Origin: Rhodobacteraceae bacterium KLH11
GTDB taxonomy: Bacteria > Pseudomonadota > Alphaproteobacteria > Rhodobacterales > Rhodobacteraceae
Direction of reading: 5' to 3'
DNA length: 64,000 nt
NCBI GenBank assembly: GCA_000158135.1
Contig: DS999531.1
Location: 2,460,051 to 2,524,050 of the forward strand
In this document: one piece after another, positions 19,560-28,828 of the stretch
Layout: each line of letters begins with the position of its first letter
Position numbering within the stretch: the first letter of the stretch is position 1
The notes under the pieces: model-generated
Database searches by the model: none
The model's input: the letters and a program-made list of their open reading frames with translations, nothing else
Told to the model about the DNA's origin: nothing
Program-made: the position numbers and the translations under genes

Positions 19560-20954
19560 ATGGCTGCACAATCCTTTGATCTGATCGTAATCGGGGCCGG
19601 CCCCGGCGGCTATGTCGCGGCAATCCGCGCGGCCCAGCTGGGCTTGAAAACAGCCGTGGTTGAACGTGAACATCTGGGCGGCATCTGCCTGAACTGGGGC
19701 TGTATCCCAACCAAGGCATTGCTGCGTTCATCCGAAGTGTTCCATCTGATGGAACGCGCCAAGGATTTTGGCCTCAAAGCTGACAAGGTTGGGTATGATC
19801 TGGACGCGGTCGTCAAACGCTCGCGCGGTGTTGCGGCACAGCTGTCCGGTGGCATCGGTCACCTGCTGAAAAAGAACAAGGTCACCGTCGTGATGGGGGC
19901 CGCAACCCTGCCGTCCAAAGGCAAGGTCAGCGTCAAGACCGACAAGGGAACCGAAGAGCTGACGGCGAAGAATATCGTGCTGGCCACCGGCGCCCGCGCG
20001 CGTGAGCTGCCGGGGCTTGAGGCTGATGGCGATCTGGTCTGGACCTATAAGCACGCGCTGCAGCCCCCGCGGATGCCCAAGAAATTGCTGGTCATCGGTT
20101 CGGGCGCGATCGGGATCGAATTTGCCAGCTTCTACAATACATTGGGCGCGGATACGACCGTGGTCGAGGTTATGGATCGCGTGCTGCCGGTTGAAGATGC
20201 AGAGATAAGCGCGTTTGCCAAGAAGGCCTTTACCAAGCAGGGCATGACCATCATGGAAAAAGCGATGGTCAAGCAGCTGGATCGTGCCAAGGGCAAGGTG
20301 ACCGCGCATATTGAGGTCAAAGGCAAGATCGAAAAGCACGACTTTGACACCGTGATTTCCGCCGTCGGGATTGTGGGTAATGTCGAAAACCTCGGGCTCG
20401 AAGCGCTGGGTGTCAAGATCGACCGGACACATGTGGTGACAGATGAGTTCTGCCGCACCGGTGTCGAAGGGCTCTATGCTATCGGCGATATCGCCGGTGC
20501 GCCATGGCTGGCCCATAAGGCGAGCCATGAAGGTGTCATGGTTGCCGAACTGATCGCAGGCAAACATGCGCACCCCGTCAAACCTGAAAGCATCGCGGGC
20601 TGCACCTATTGTCAGCCGCAAGTTGCTTCGGTCGGGTATAGCGAAGCCAAGGCCAAAGAGCTGGGCTATGACATCAAAGTCGGTCGCTTCCCGTTCATCG
20701 GCAACGGCAAAGCTATCGCTCTGGGAGAACCCGAGGGGCTGATCAAAACGGTATTTGATGCAAAAACCGGCGAACTGCTTGGCGCGCATATGATCGGTGC
20801 TGAAGTGACAGAACTGATTCAGGGCTATGTGGTTGGCCGCCAGCTGGAAACCACCGAAGAAGACCTGATGAACACCGTCTTCCCGCACCCGACACTTTCA
20901 GAAATGATGCATGAAAGTGTTCTGGATGCTTATGGGCGCGTGATCCACATGTAA
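19560..20954 (+). CDS. lpdA: Dihydrolipoyl dehydrogenase (E3)
   Basis: Flavoprotein that reoxidises the lipoyl group of 2-oxoacid dehydrogenase complexes; 464 residues. FAD site IGAGPGGYVA (11-20), redox disulfide GGICLNWGCIPTK (C43 and C48), NAD site VIGSGAIGIE, and the C-terminal active-site HPTLSEMMHE are all intact. It is not in the pdhABC operon but has the same palindrome in its leader, implying it serves pyruvate dehydrogenase. Confidence 0.97.
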   Translation: MAAQSFDLIVIGAGPGGYVAAIRAAQLGLKTAVVEREHLGGICLNWGCIPTKALLRSSEVFHLMERAKDFGLKADKVGYDLDAVVKRSRGVAAQLSGGIGHLLKKNKVTVVMGAATLPSKGKVSVKTDKGTEELTAKNIVLATGARARELPGLEADGDLVWTYKHALQPPRMPKKLLVIGSGAIGIEFASFYNTLGADTTVVEVMDRVLPVEDAEISAFAKKAFTKQGMTIMEKAMVKQLDRAKGKVTAHIEVKGKIEKHDFDTVISAVGIVGNVENLGLEALGVKIDRTHVVTDEFCRTGVEGLYAIGDIAGAPWLAHKASHEGVMVAELIAGKHAHPVKPESIAGCTYCQPQVASVGYSEAKAKELGYDIKVGRFPFIGNGKAIALGEPEGLIKTVFDAKTGELLGAHMIGAEVTELIQGYVVGRQLETTEEDLMNTVFPHPTLSEMMHESVLDAYGRVIHM

Positions 20955-20956
20955 GG

Positions 20957-21076
20957 GGGGGCTCTGCCCCCGCCGCGGCAAGCCGCGACTCCCCCGGGAT
21001 ATTTACAGCCAGATGAAGCAGGGGATCCGTTCTTCATCTGGCCAAAAATATCCCGGAGCGCGAGGCAGAGCCTCGC
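20957..21076. repeat. Composite intergenic repeat with nested inverted repeats
   Basis: Between convergent lpdA and the M20 gene. It contains a GGGGGC-TCT-GCCCCC hairpin (20957-20971), an imperfect 25-base inverted repeat beginning CCGGGATATTT (20994-21018 with 21032-21056, about three mismatches) and a GCGAGGC-AGA-GCCTCGC hairpin (21060-21076). The CCGGGATATTT...CCAGATGAAG core recurs at 51527 and, degenerate, near 59147. It probably terminates transcription from both sides. Confidence 0.8.
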
Positions 21077-21087
21077 AGATTCCAAGC

Positions 21088-22476
21088 TTATTTCTGGGTC
21101 AGGGCTTCAAGGATTCGCGCCCATGAGCGAATGCCTTTGTGGAAACTTTTGACATCGTATTTTTCGTTCGGGGAGTGAATGGCATCATCGTCATTGGCGT
21201 AGCCGACCAGCATTGAATCCATTTCGAGGATCGTATCGAAATACCCCACCACGGGAATTGAGCCGCCCATTCCGGTAAATACGGCCTCGCGATTCCATTC
21301 ATCGGACAGCGCGCCACGCGCCGCTTCGAACTCGGGGCGGTCGAGATTCATCACCGAGGCGGGTGAGCCTTCGAGATCGTTGTCCCATTCTACCTTGGCA
21401 TCCGGAGAAAGGCGTTCCTCTACATGCTTGCGGATCTTGTCGCGCAGCGCATCGGGATCCATGTCACCGACCAGGCGGCAAGTGATCTTGCAATGTGCCT
21501 GAGAGGGGATCACGGTTTTGGAACCCGCGCCATTATAGCCACCCCAAAGGCCGTTGACCTCAAGTGTGGGGCGCGCCCATTGCTGTTCCAGCGTGGAATA
21601 ATCTTTTTCGCCGTGGGGCACGGAATAGCCGACCGAGTTCAGGTACTCTGCCTCGTCAAACCCGCAGTTTTGCCATTGACGTAACTGGTCGGCAGGAACG
21701 TCGTGTACGCCTTCGTAGAACCCATCGACCGCAACACGCCCGGTTGCTTCGTCGTAGAACGAGGCGACAATGCGCGACAACTCCCTTAGCGGGTTCAGGC
21801 CCGGCCCGCCGTAGTGGCCGGAATGCAGGTCAATGCGGGGGCCGATAATGGTGAACTCATCCTTCAGCATGCCGCGCAGTTGCGATGCGATCGATGGCAC
21901 CCCGCGCGAGACCATCGAGGTATCGCAGACAAGGGCGAGATCAGCCTGAAGCTCGGTTTTGTTTTCTTCCAGAAACGGTACCAGCGATGGCGAGCCCGAT
22001 TCCTCTTCACCTTCAAAGAAGAACGTGATCCGGCAGGGCAGGGTGCCGTGGACGGCTTTCCAGGCGCGGCAGGCCTCGACAAAGGTCATCAACTGGCCCT
22101 TGTCATCTGATGCGCCGCGGCCGCGGATTACCTGACCGTGTTCGGTATCTTCCAGCGCCGGGTCAAACGGATCGCGGTTCCACAGTTCCAGCGGGTCGAC
22201 CGGTTGCACATCATAGTGACCGTAGAACAGCACATGCGGGCCATCGCCGTCTTCGCCGATATGCCCCACAACCATGGGGTGGCCCGTGGTTTCGCGCTTT
22301 TCCGCCGCGATCCCGATGGATTTCAGATCGGCAACCAGCCAGTCGGCGGCGGTGTCGACCTGCGCTTTAAAGGCCGGATCGGTTGAGATCGAGGGGATGC
22401 GCAAAAATGCCATCAGGCGGTCGATGGAGGTGGTCAGATCGGTGTCGATCCGGCTCAATACGGCGTCAAGCGACAT
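21088..22476 (-). CDS. M20 family metallopeptidase (dipeptidase)
   Basis: Zinc-dependent exopeptidase of the M20/M25/M40 family, 462 residues, probably cytoplasmic and acting on dipeptides. Metal and catalytic motifs GHYDVQPVDP, GASDDKGQL and EGEEESGSPS are present, followed by a dimerisation domain. The ATG at 22476 follows AGGAGAG by five bases; the ATG 15 bases upstream lacks such spacing. Divergent from hemA. Confidence 0.93.
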   Translation of the reverse strand: MSLDAVLSRIDTDLTTSIDRLMAFLRIPSISTDPAFKAQVDTAADWLVADLKSIGIAAEKRETTGHPMVVGHIGEDGDGPHVLFYGHYDVQPVDPLELWNRDPFDPALEDTEHGQVIRGRGASDDKGQLMTFVEACRAWKAVHGTLPCRITFFFEGEEESGSPSLVPFLEENKTELQADLALVCDTSMVSRGVPSIASQLRGMLKDEFTIIGPRIDLHSGHYGGPGLNPLRELSRIVASFYDEATGRVAVDGFYEGVHDVPADQLRQWQNCGFDEAEYLNSVGYSVPHGEKDYSTLEQQWARPTLEVNGLWGGYNGAGSKTVIPSQAHCKITCRLVGDMDPDALRDKIRKHVEERLSPDAKVEWDNDLEGSPASVMNLDRPEFEAARGALSDEWNREAVFTGMGGSIPVVGYFDTILEMDSMLVGYANDDDAIHSPNEKYDVKSFHKGIRSWARILEALTQK

Positions 22477-22633
22477 GGGGCTCTCCTGCATGGTGTGGAT
22501 TTGGCGCAGAGCCTAGCAGCGCAGGCCGGGCCGTCCAGCCCGTTTTGCCAAAGGAATGCGGGAAAATGCCTGCGTCGTTTCCTCGCGTCTGATAGCTGTA
22601 ACTTTACTTGTCGCGCCGTGCCTTAACGGCTAT

Positions 22634-22647
22634 TTGATGCAAATCAA
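22634..22647. promoter_or_regulatory. FNR/FnrL-type box upstream of hemA
   Basis: Perfect TTGAT-N4-ATCAA palindrome (TTGATGCAAATCAA). FnrL regulation of hemA by oxygen is established in Rhodobacter sphaeroides; the same wiring is inferred here. Confidence 0.85.
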
Positions 22648-22765
22648 AGTTGGGTTCACCGGTTCCGCTGTAGGCAGTCGGGGCAGGGGAACGCAAGGCC
22701 ATGTCAGCAGGTCTGTTGCGCGGTGGCAAAATAAGTCGTCCGGGGGTACCATCGTCCGGGCATCC

Positions 22766-22772
22766 AAGGAGG
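22766..22772 (+). promoter_or_regulatory. Strong ribosome binding site fixing the TTG start of hemA
   Basis: AAGGAGG five bases before TTG at 22778. It selects a non-ATG start that gives a 407-residue product, the usual ALAS length. Confidence 0.88.
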
Positions 22773-22777
22773 GTCCG

Positions 22778-24001
22778 TTGGACTATACTGCTCAGCTCGA
22801 TACAGCGATTGCCAGGCTGCATGACGAGGGTCGTTACCGGACCTTCATCGACATTGAACGTCGCAAGGGGAATTTCCCGCATGCGGTGCGGACCTGCCCG
22901 GATGGATCGCAGCAGAATATTACTGTCTGGTGTGGCAATGATTATCTGGGCATGGGGCAGCACCCGGTTGTGCTTGAGGCGATGCACGAGGCGGTGGATT
23001 CTGCCGGTGCAGGCTCGGGCGGAACGCGCAACATCTCGGGGACGACGGTATATCACAAGCGGCTAGAGGTCGAACTGGCGGATTTGCATGGCAAAGAGGC
23101 CGCGCTGCTGTTCACCAGCGCCTATATCGCCAATGACGCCACGCTCAGCACGTTACCCAAGCTGTTTCCGGGGCTGATCATCTATTCTGATGAGCTGAAC
23201 CACGCATCAATGATCGAAGGTGTGCGCCGCAATGGCGGGGCCAAGCGTATCTTCCGCCACAACGATGTCGCCCATCTGCGCGAATTGCTTGCGGCGGATG
23301 ACCCCGCAGCCCCCAAGCTGATCGCGTTCGAATCGATCTACTCGATGGATGGCGATTTTGGCCGGATTGAAGAGATTTGCGATCTGGCCGATGAATTCGG
23401 CGCGCTGACCTATATTGATGAGGTCCACGCGGTTGGCATGTATGGCCCCCGTGGCGGCGGCGTGACCGAGCGTGATCGTCTGGCGCATCGCATCGACATC
23501 ATCAACGGAACGCTGGCCAAAGCCTATGGCGTCATGGGCGGCTATATCGCGGCCAGCGCCAAGATGTGTGATGCCATTCGTTCTTACGCGCCGGGGTTCA
23601 TCTTTACCACCTCGCTGCCGCCGTCGGTTGCCGCAGGGGCGGCGGCGTCGGTTGCCTATCTCAAGCGCGCGCCTGAACTGCGTGAGCAGCACCAGACACA
23701 GGCGAGTATCCTGAAGCTGCGGCTTAAAGGGATGGGGCTGCCGTTGATTGATCATGGCAGCCATATCGTGCCGGTGATCGTGGGCAATCCGGTTCATACC
23801 AAAATCCTGAGCGACCGGTTGCTGGATGATTATGGTATCTATGTTCAACCGATCAATTTCCCAACCGTTCCGCGCGGGACCGAGCGTTTGCGCTTTACCC
23901 CGTCGCCAGTGCACGGGCCCGGTGAAATGAACCGTCTGGTGCAGGCGATGGACGAACTTTGGTCACATTGTGCGCTAAATCGCGCCGAACTTGCTGGATA
24001 A
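22778..24001 (+). CDS. hemA: 5-aminolevulinate synthase
   Basis: PLP enzyme condensing glycine and succinyl-CoA to 5-aminolevulinate, the first step of haem and tetrapyrrole synthesis in alphaproteobacteria. 407 residues with [13 protein letters not shown] at the N-terminus, [14 protein letters not shown], the PLP-aspartate region [12 protein letters not shown] and the PLP lysine in [14 protein letters not shown]. It starts with TTG, supported by AAGGAGG at ideal spacing and by the alignment of the N-terminus with known ALAS. An FNR-type box lies 131 bases upstream of the start. Confidence 0.97.
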   Translation: MDYTAQLDTAIARLHDEGRYRTFIDIERRKGNFPHAVRTCPDGSQQNITVWCGNDYLGMGQHPVVLEAMHEAVDSAGAGSGGTRNISGTTVYHKRLEVELADLHGKEAALLFTSAYIANDATLSTLPKLFPGLIIYSDELNHASMIEGVRRNGGAKRIFRHNDVAHLRELLAADDPAAPKLIAFESIYSMDGDFGRIEEICDLADEFGALTYIDEVHAVGMYGPRGGGVTERDRLAHRIDIINGTLAKAYGVMGGYIAASAKMCDAIRSYAPGFIFTTSLPPSVAAGAAASVAYLKRAPELREQHQTQASILKLRLKGMGLPLIDHGSHIVPVIVGNPVHTKILSDRLLDDYGIYVQPINFPTVPRGTERLRFTPSPVHGPGEMNRLVQAMDELWSHCALNRAELAG

Positions 24002-24130
24002 TCTCACGCTAAAGTGTGCAACAAGTTTGCCGCGTGTTAGTCTTAACCTAACAAAAGTAGCGCACGAATCACTTTAAGGCGATTCGCTGTTGGCGCGTAA
24101 CACGCGACAGGCAAAGATGGGGCAGCAGGA

Positions 24131-25345
24131 ATGATTGGGCGCAGATCACAGCGCGATTCCGAAGAAGGCACGGAAGTCAGACCCAAAGGGTTTGACGACT
24201 ATGAGGTACGGCTTGGCGATGTCATGCGTGGTGAGCGTGCGACAATGGGCAAGTCGCTTCTGGATGTGCAGCGCGAATTGCGGATCAAGGCCAACTATAT
24301 CGCTGCCATAGAAAACGCCGATCCCGAAGCCTTTGACACCCCCGGTTTTATTGCCGGATATGTGCGGTCTTATGCCCGTTATCTGGGTATGAACCCGGAT
24401 GAGACATTCTCGACCTTCTGCGAAGAAAGCGGTTTCGAAGTTGCGCATGGCATGTCGGCCGAGGCGTCGGTGGTCAAGAAAGCCCAGGGCGGTCTGCCCG
24501 CGCGCGGACCAATGGGGCGTGACCCGTTCATCTCGCCCAACACGCCATATATTCCGGGGCGCGAATCCGTTGTCAGCCAGATTGAACCACGGGCAATCGG
24601 GTCGACGCTGGTCTTGCTGGCCGTTATCGGCGGCATTGGCTATGGCGGTTGGTCCGTCCTGAACCGCATTCAGCAGGTGCAGGTCAGCCCGGTTGAACAG
24701 GCCCCTGTCGTTCTGACCGATCTTGATCCGCTGGATGCCGCGCAAAGCCGCCCCGAAGGCGAAGAACTGGCCAGTGTTGAGGCACCAAGCGCAGAGGCAT
24801 TGGATCGTCTCTATCGCCCGCAAGCTTTGGATGTACCGGTTCTGGTGGCGCGTGATGCACCGATCTCAACCCTTGATCCGCGCAATGTTGGCACCTTCCG
24901 CGCGCCAGAGCCGCCGCAGATTGAGGTGGCCGAGGTTCATACGGTTGTCCGCCCTGATCTGCCGCAAGTGGTCGAGAAACTGGATACGACGCTGAAGATC
25001 GTCGCCGTGAACCCTTCGTGGATGCGTGTCACCGCAGCTGACGGCAGCGTGATTTTCGAAGGGACGCTGGGCACGGTTGAACAGGGTAACACGTTCGAAG
25101 TGCCCTTGACCGAAGAACCGCCGCAATTGCGCGCGGGTGCCTCTGGATCGGTCTATTTCTCGATGAATGGCGAACATTTCGGCCCGGTGGGTGCGCCCGG
25201 CACGGTGACGAAAGGTGTCGTCCTGTCGAAAGATGCCGTGGCCGAACAGTTCGAGGTGGCCGATCTTGAGGCGGACCAGAACAGTGCCCTGAAACAACTG
25301 GTCGCTGAATTGCAGACCGAAGCGGCAGAAGCGCCCGCCGAGTAA
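24131..25345 (+). CDS. RodZ-like helix-turn-helix membrane protein (DUF4115)
   Basis: A 404-residue protein with a cytoplasmic HTH domain (about 28-90, [20 protein letters not shown] onward), one membrane helix (about 158-177), a Pro/Glu-rich periplasmic linker and a C-terminal DUF4115 beta domain (about 290-360). RodZ links MreB to the elongasome. The following gene is ispG, an order common in Rhodobacterales. Confidence 0.88.
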   Translation: MIGRRSQRDSEEGTEVRPKGFDDYEVRLGDVMRGERATMGKSLLDVQRELRIKANYIAAIENADPEAFDTPGFIAGYVRSYARYLGMNPDETFSTFCEESGFEVAHGMSAEASVVKKAQGGLPARGPMGRDPFISPNTPYIPGRESVVSQIEPRAIGSTLVLLAVIGGIGYGGWSVLNRIQQVQVSPVEQAPVVLTDLDPLDAAQSRPEGEELASVEAPSAEALDRLYRPQALDVPVLVARDAPISTLDPRNVGTFRAPEPPQIEVAEVHTVVRPDLPQVVEKLDTTLKIVAVNPSWMRVTAADGSVIFEGTLGTVEQGNTFEVPLTEEPPQLRAGASGSVYFSMNGEHFGPVGAPGTVTKGVVLSKDAVAEQFEVADLEADQNSALKQLVAELQTEAAEAPAE

Positions 25346-25415
25346 TCGGGGCATTGCGACCTGCCGGTTGCCGGACTATCTAAAGCACAACTCAGGCTGT
25401 TCCGGACCCGCCCTC

Positions 25416-26537
25416 ATGTCCCTCAATCACGTGCGCCCATGGCGCGACATCTATCGCCGCAAATCCCGCCAGATCATGGTCGGCAATGTGCCGGTTGGCG
25501 GCGACGCACCCATCGCCGTTCAGACCATGACCAATACGCTGACCACCGATGTGGCCGCGACCGTGGCGCAAGTGCAGGCCGCGGCAGAGGCTGGTGCGGA
25601 TATCGTGCGCGTGTCGGTTCCGGATGAGGCATCAGCGAAAGCCCTGAAAGAGATCGTGCGCGAAAGCCCGGTGCCCATCGTCGCCGACATTCATTTCCAC
25701 TATCGCCGGGGGATCGAGGCCGCCGAGGCCGGTGCTGCCTGTCTGCGGATCAATCCCGGCAATATCGGTGATGAGAAACGGGTGAAAGAGGTGATCAAAG
25801 CGGCGCGCGACCATGATTGCTCGATCCGTATTGGCGTGAATGCGGGCAGTCTGGAAAAGCATCTGTTGGATAAATACGCCGAACCATGCCCCGAGGCGAT
25901 GGTGGAAAGCGGGCTGGAACATATCCGCATTCTGGAAGACAACGACTTTCACAACTTCAAGATCAGCGTGAAGGCCAGCGATGTGTTCCTGTCGGCTGCT
26001 GCCTATCAGGGCATTGCTGAGGCCACGGATGCGCCGATCCATCTGGGCATTACCGAGGCCGGAGGGCTGGTCAGCGGCACCATCAAATCGGCCATCGGTC
26101 TGGGCAATCTGTTGTGGATGGGCATCGGTGACACCATCCGCGTCAGCCTGTCTGCCGACCCGGTGGAAGAGGTCAAGGTTGGCTTTGAAATCCTCAAATC
26201 CCTGGGCCTGCGTCATCGCGGAGTGAACATTATATCATGCCCCTCCTGCGCGCGGCAGGGTTTTGATGTGATCAAAACCGTTGAAGAACTGGAACACCGG
26301 CTGGAGCACATCAAAACGCCGATGTCTCTGTCGATCATCGGCTGCGTCGTGAACGGCCCCGGCGAGGCCCTGATGACCGATGTGGGCTTCACCGGCGGCG
26401 GCGCCGGGTCTGGGATGGTCTATCTGGCGGGCAAGGCCAGCCACAAGATGTCAAATGACCAGATGATCGACCATATCGTTGAAGAGGTCGAGAAGAAGGC
26501 GGCCGAGCTGGATGCAGCAGTTGAGGCCGCAGAATAG
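25416..26537 (+). CDS. ispG: 4-hydroxy-3-methylbut-2-enyl diphosphate synthase
   Basis: Penultimate enzyme of the MEP isoprenoid pathway, a [4Fe-4S] protein of 373 residues. The TIM-barrel N-terminus has [20 protein letters not shown] and the C-terminal cluster domain has [12 protein letters not shown] and [11 protein letters not shown], giving the three cysteine ligands. The ATG at 25416 starts the conserved N-terminus. It ends four bases from the convergent Rieske-like gene. Confidence 0.97.
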   Translation: MSLNHVRPWRDIYRRKSRQIMVGNVPVGGDAPIAVQTMTNTLTTDVAATVAQVQAAAEAGADIVRVSVPDEASAKALKEIVRESPVPIVADIHFHYRRGIEAAEAGAACLRINPGNIGDEKRVKEVIKAARDHDCSIRIGVNAGSLEKHLLDKYAEPCPEAMVESGLEHIRILEDNDFHNFKISVKASDVFLSAAAYQGIAEATDAPIHLGITEAGGLVSGTIKSAIGLGNLLWMGIGDTIRVSLSADPVEEVKVGFEILKSLGLRHRGVNIISCPSCARQGFDVIKTVEELEHRLEHIKTPMSLSIIGCVVNGPGEALMTDVGFTGGGAGSGMVYLAGKASHKMSNDQMIDHIVEEVEKKAAELDAAVEAAE

Positions 26538-26541
26538 GGGT

Positions 26542-27117
26542 TTATCTCGGCACTGACAGTCTTGAAATCTCAAGAACCAGCGACTGCCGGTCTTCAGTAA
26601 AGCTAATCGGGTGCGTCGTTAGATTTTCCCGCGCTGGCCCTCGTTGCGGGCGGCCCCATGTATCAAAATGCGTACCCCGGCATGGATCGAAGAACCCGTC
26701 GAAATCGCCAGCTTTTGTAAGAACGATACATCCAAAGCCCGCCGTGCTTATGGGGCTGACCACGAACCATTCCATGCGTGCATAAGCCTCAGGGCCAAGT
26801 TCGCGCGCAAGCGATCCGTTGTTCAGAAACTCAGTCCAATCTTCCAAGGGGATATCTGGTTCAGCCTGCGCCATCGCTGTTGCTATTTCTTCAAGGTCGC
26901 TTCGCCAAATGACCACTGGCCTTCCCGCGATGCGCAGGTTTCTGACTTCGCCCGGCTCCCAGCTTTCTATTGGTACAGAGTATACTCTGGGTTGATATTG
27001 TGCCTTGACGTCCGCTGTCGGTTTCATGCTGGAAAACAGAAACATCAGGCCAATTGCAGCCATCAACAGCACCCACCCGGCTGTCAAATAGTACAGAAAA
27101 ACGCCTTTTTTCAACAT
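26542..27117 (-). CDS. Rieske-like membrane protein lacking the iron-sulfur ligands
   Basis: A 191-residue protein with one N-terminal membrane helix (about 6-28) and a periplasmic domain that follows the cytochrome bc1 Rieske subunit: LRIAGRPVVIWRSDLEEIA matches its membrane-proximal strand, FGCIVLTKAGDFDGFF and DPCRGTHFDTWGRPQRGPA match both cluster loops. The usual C-T-H-x-G-C is T-A-G-F-G-C and C-P-C-H is D-P-C-R, so both ligand cysteines and both histidines are gone while the two disulfide cysteines (C130, C146) remain. It cannot hold a Rieske cluster; role unknown. A TTG start at 27147 (201 residues) is the alternative. Confidence 0.75.
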   Translation of the reverse strand: MLKKGVFLYYLTAGWVLLMAAIGLMFLFSSMKPTADVKAQYQPRVYSVPIESWEPGEVRNLRIAGRPVVIWRSDLEEIATAMAQAEPDIPLEDWTEFLNNGSLARELGPEAYARMEWFVVSPISTAGFGCIVLTKAGDFDGFFDPCRGTHFDTWGRPQRGPARENLTTHPISFTEDRQSLVLEISRLSVPR

Positions 27118-27239
27118 GATGGATTTGCTCGGAACGGGTGCATTCAATCACGCTTTGGTTGAATGCTTATAGACACGCCTTTCCATTTGGAAGCGCGTTT
27201 TAACTGATCTGTTTGTTTTGGAAAGGCAGAAAAATTGGG

Positions 27240-27800
27240 TTACTCGCTAACCTTCGGATAGATAAACCCGTTCACTGGATAGTGGCTGCCATACCGCCCC
27301 GGCTGGCTTTCGACCCGAACCAGCGTCCAATCGTTGTTTTTCGAGACATCCTTGACACCCATTTTCAACGATACCTTGTTGCGGTGCCAGTTGGCGTGGT
27401 TAATGATAACCTCCCGCTCGCTGACAACATTGGATACCACAGCCACGTGGCCCAAGGGCATACCTCTGGTTGCCCGAAACGACATCACCGCACCGACAAC
27501 CGGTTCGTTGCCCCGCTCAAACATATTGCGCGCCTTACCCCACCAGTCCTTGGCATTGCCGCGAATTTCAATTCCGCTGAGGTTTCGTGCATAGGGCACG
27601 CACCACACCCTATGTCCGCGGGCGTGCTTTTTGGAAACTTCTTGCAGCGCCATGAATTGACGCTCTGGATTGAGGGCTGCGTCATTTGTGCTCTGGCTGC
27701 AGGCAGAGACAAGACCGAAAAGCCCCAACGCGATCACAATTCGGACTGCACCGGGCAGGCGCAGCCCAATCGAAATTGCTTTGCGGTCGCTGTTTTTCAA
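27240..27800 (-). CDS. CHAP-domain lipoprotein (putative peptidoglycan amidase)
   Basis: A 186-residue lipoprotein: basic n-region, hydrophobic segment and lipobox LVSAC (C34), then a CHAP-like domain with the nucleophile candidate in HRVWCVPYAR (about C67) and the histidine in LGHVAVVSNV. CHAP enzymes cut amide bonds in peptidoglycan or glutathionyl-spermidine. The TTG at 27800 is chosen because it yields a clean signal peptide; a GTG at 27902 would add 34 unlikely residues. It lies directly upstream of the Rieske-like gene on the same strand. Confidence 0.72.
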   Translation of the reverse strand: MKNSDRKAISIGLRLPGAVRIVIALGLFGLVSACSQSTNDAALNPERQFMALQEVSKKHARGHRVWCVPYARNLSGIEIRGNAKDWWGKARNMFERGNEPVVGAVMSFRATRGMPLGHVAVVSNVVSEREVIINHANWHRNKVSLKMGVKDVSKNNDWTLVRVESQPGRYGSHYPVNGFIYPKVSE

Positions 27801-28069
27801 GGAGCTTTGTTGCCTGTTTGAGTGGTGATGGTTTTTTACGGTTTTTTCATGGGGTATGAAAAGACCACCACCGGTTTCCCGGCAAAATTCCGCCAATTCC
27901 ACACGTCGCAGCCAGCCGTGTGGCTGAATTCGTCAGCCCGTCTGTGTCTCTGGAAGAATACCGCGCTGGGATAAACAGCTTGCGATGGGGTGAGAACGGG
28001 CCACGGTAACACGTTTGTGGCCCGGCTCTCGGATCGATGCGAGCGGGGCGACTGTGCCGCCCCCTGTCT

Positions 28070-28828
28070 TTAGCTTTGTTCAGCCCGCACACCGTCTGCG
28101 ATCTGCTGCATTTGCGGTGCAGGCAGGAAGCCGCGCAGCATTTCGGTGCCCAGTACGAAAGAGGGCGTGCCGGATATCTGCAATCTCTGGGCCAGCAGGC
28201 GGGTTTGGGTGATTTCCTCGGTTACGGCATCGCTGTTCATGGCCGCCAGAATGGCGTCAGTATCCAGCCCCAGCCCGTCCGAGAGACGGCGCAGGGTGAC
28301 CTCGGTGGGCTCGCCACTGAATTCCAGCAGGGCATCGTGGACCTGTTTATATGCATCATCGCCCGCAACATGCTTGGTCGCCACGGCAAAACGCGATGAG
28401 ACGACAGAGGCGTCGCCCAGAATCGGAAGCTCTTTGATGACCAGACGGATATTGCCATCAGCGGCCAGCAGGCTGGCGATTTCTGATACCGCACGGCGGC
28501 AATAGCCGCAGCGGTAATCCATGAACTCGACCAGAGTGATATCGCCATCGGGGTTGCCGCCCACCCAGCTATAGCCATCGTTGAACAGCGCGTCCGCGTT
28601 GGCGGCGACCAGTTCCTTGTCGGCTGCGGCTTCGGCTGCGGCGTTGCGTTCTTCAAGGATATTGATGGCTTCGATGATCACCTGAGGGTTCTGCAGAAGG
28701 TAATCGCGCACCTGTGCGCCAAACTCGACCTTCTCGGCCTCGCTCATTGCGTTCAGGTCCAGCGCCTGTGCCGGGCCTGTGATCATCGAAAGGCCCAACA
28801 GGGCCGGTGCTGCATGTTTAAGGATCAT
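28070..28828 (-). CDS. DsbA family periplasmic thiol oxidoreductase
   Basis: Exported thioredoxin-fold protein of 252 residues with a signal peptide ending around PAQALD, the redox site RCGYCRRAV and the cis-proline SGTPSFVLG. An N-terminal helical extension (about 25-85) is typical of the Com1/BdbD-like branch. The ATG overlaps the stop of the upstream M48 gene by four bases (ATGA), so the two are translationally coupled. Its AAGGAAACGGAA leader is inside the M48 gene. Confidence 0.93.
   Translation of the reverse strand: MILKHAAPALLGLSMITGPAQALDLNAMSEAEKVEFGAQVRDYLLQNPQVIIEAINILEERNAAAEAAADKELVAANADALFNDGYSWVGGNPDGDITLVEFMDYRCGYCRRAVSEIASLLAADGNIRLVIKELPILGDASVVSSRFAVATKHVAGDDAYKQVHDALLEFSGEPTEVTLRRLSDGLGLDTDAILAAMNSDAVTEEITQTRLLAQRLQISGTPSFVLGTEMLRGFLPAPQMQQIADGVRAEQS

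Larger units (their letters stand above)
22477..22777. other. 301-base divergent intergenic region with hemA control sites
   Basis: The stretch between the M20 peptidase and hemA holds an FNR-type palindrome (22634-22647) and the hemA ribosome site (22766-22772). In-frame codons upstream of the hemA TTG are open but do not resemble ALAS and contain no credible start with a ribosome site. Confidence 0.7.

Noticed and set aside
26542-27117. petA, functional Rieske subunit of cytochrome bc1
   Set aside because: All four iron-sulfur ligands are replaced and no bc1 genes are near.
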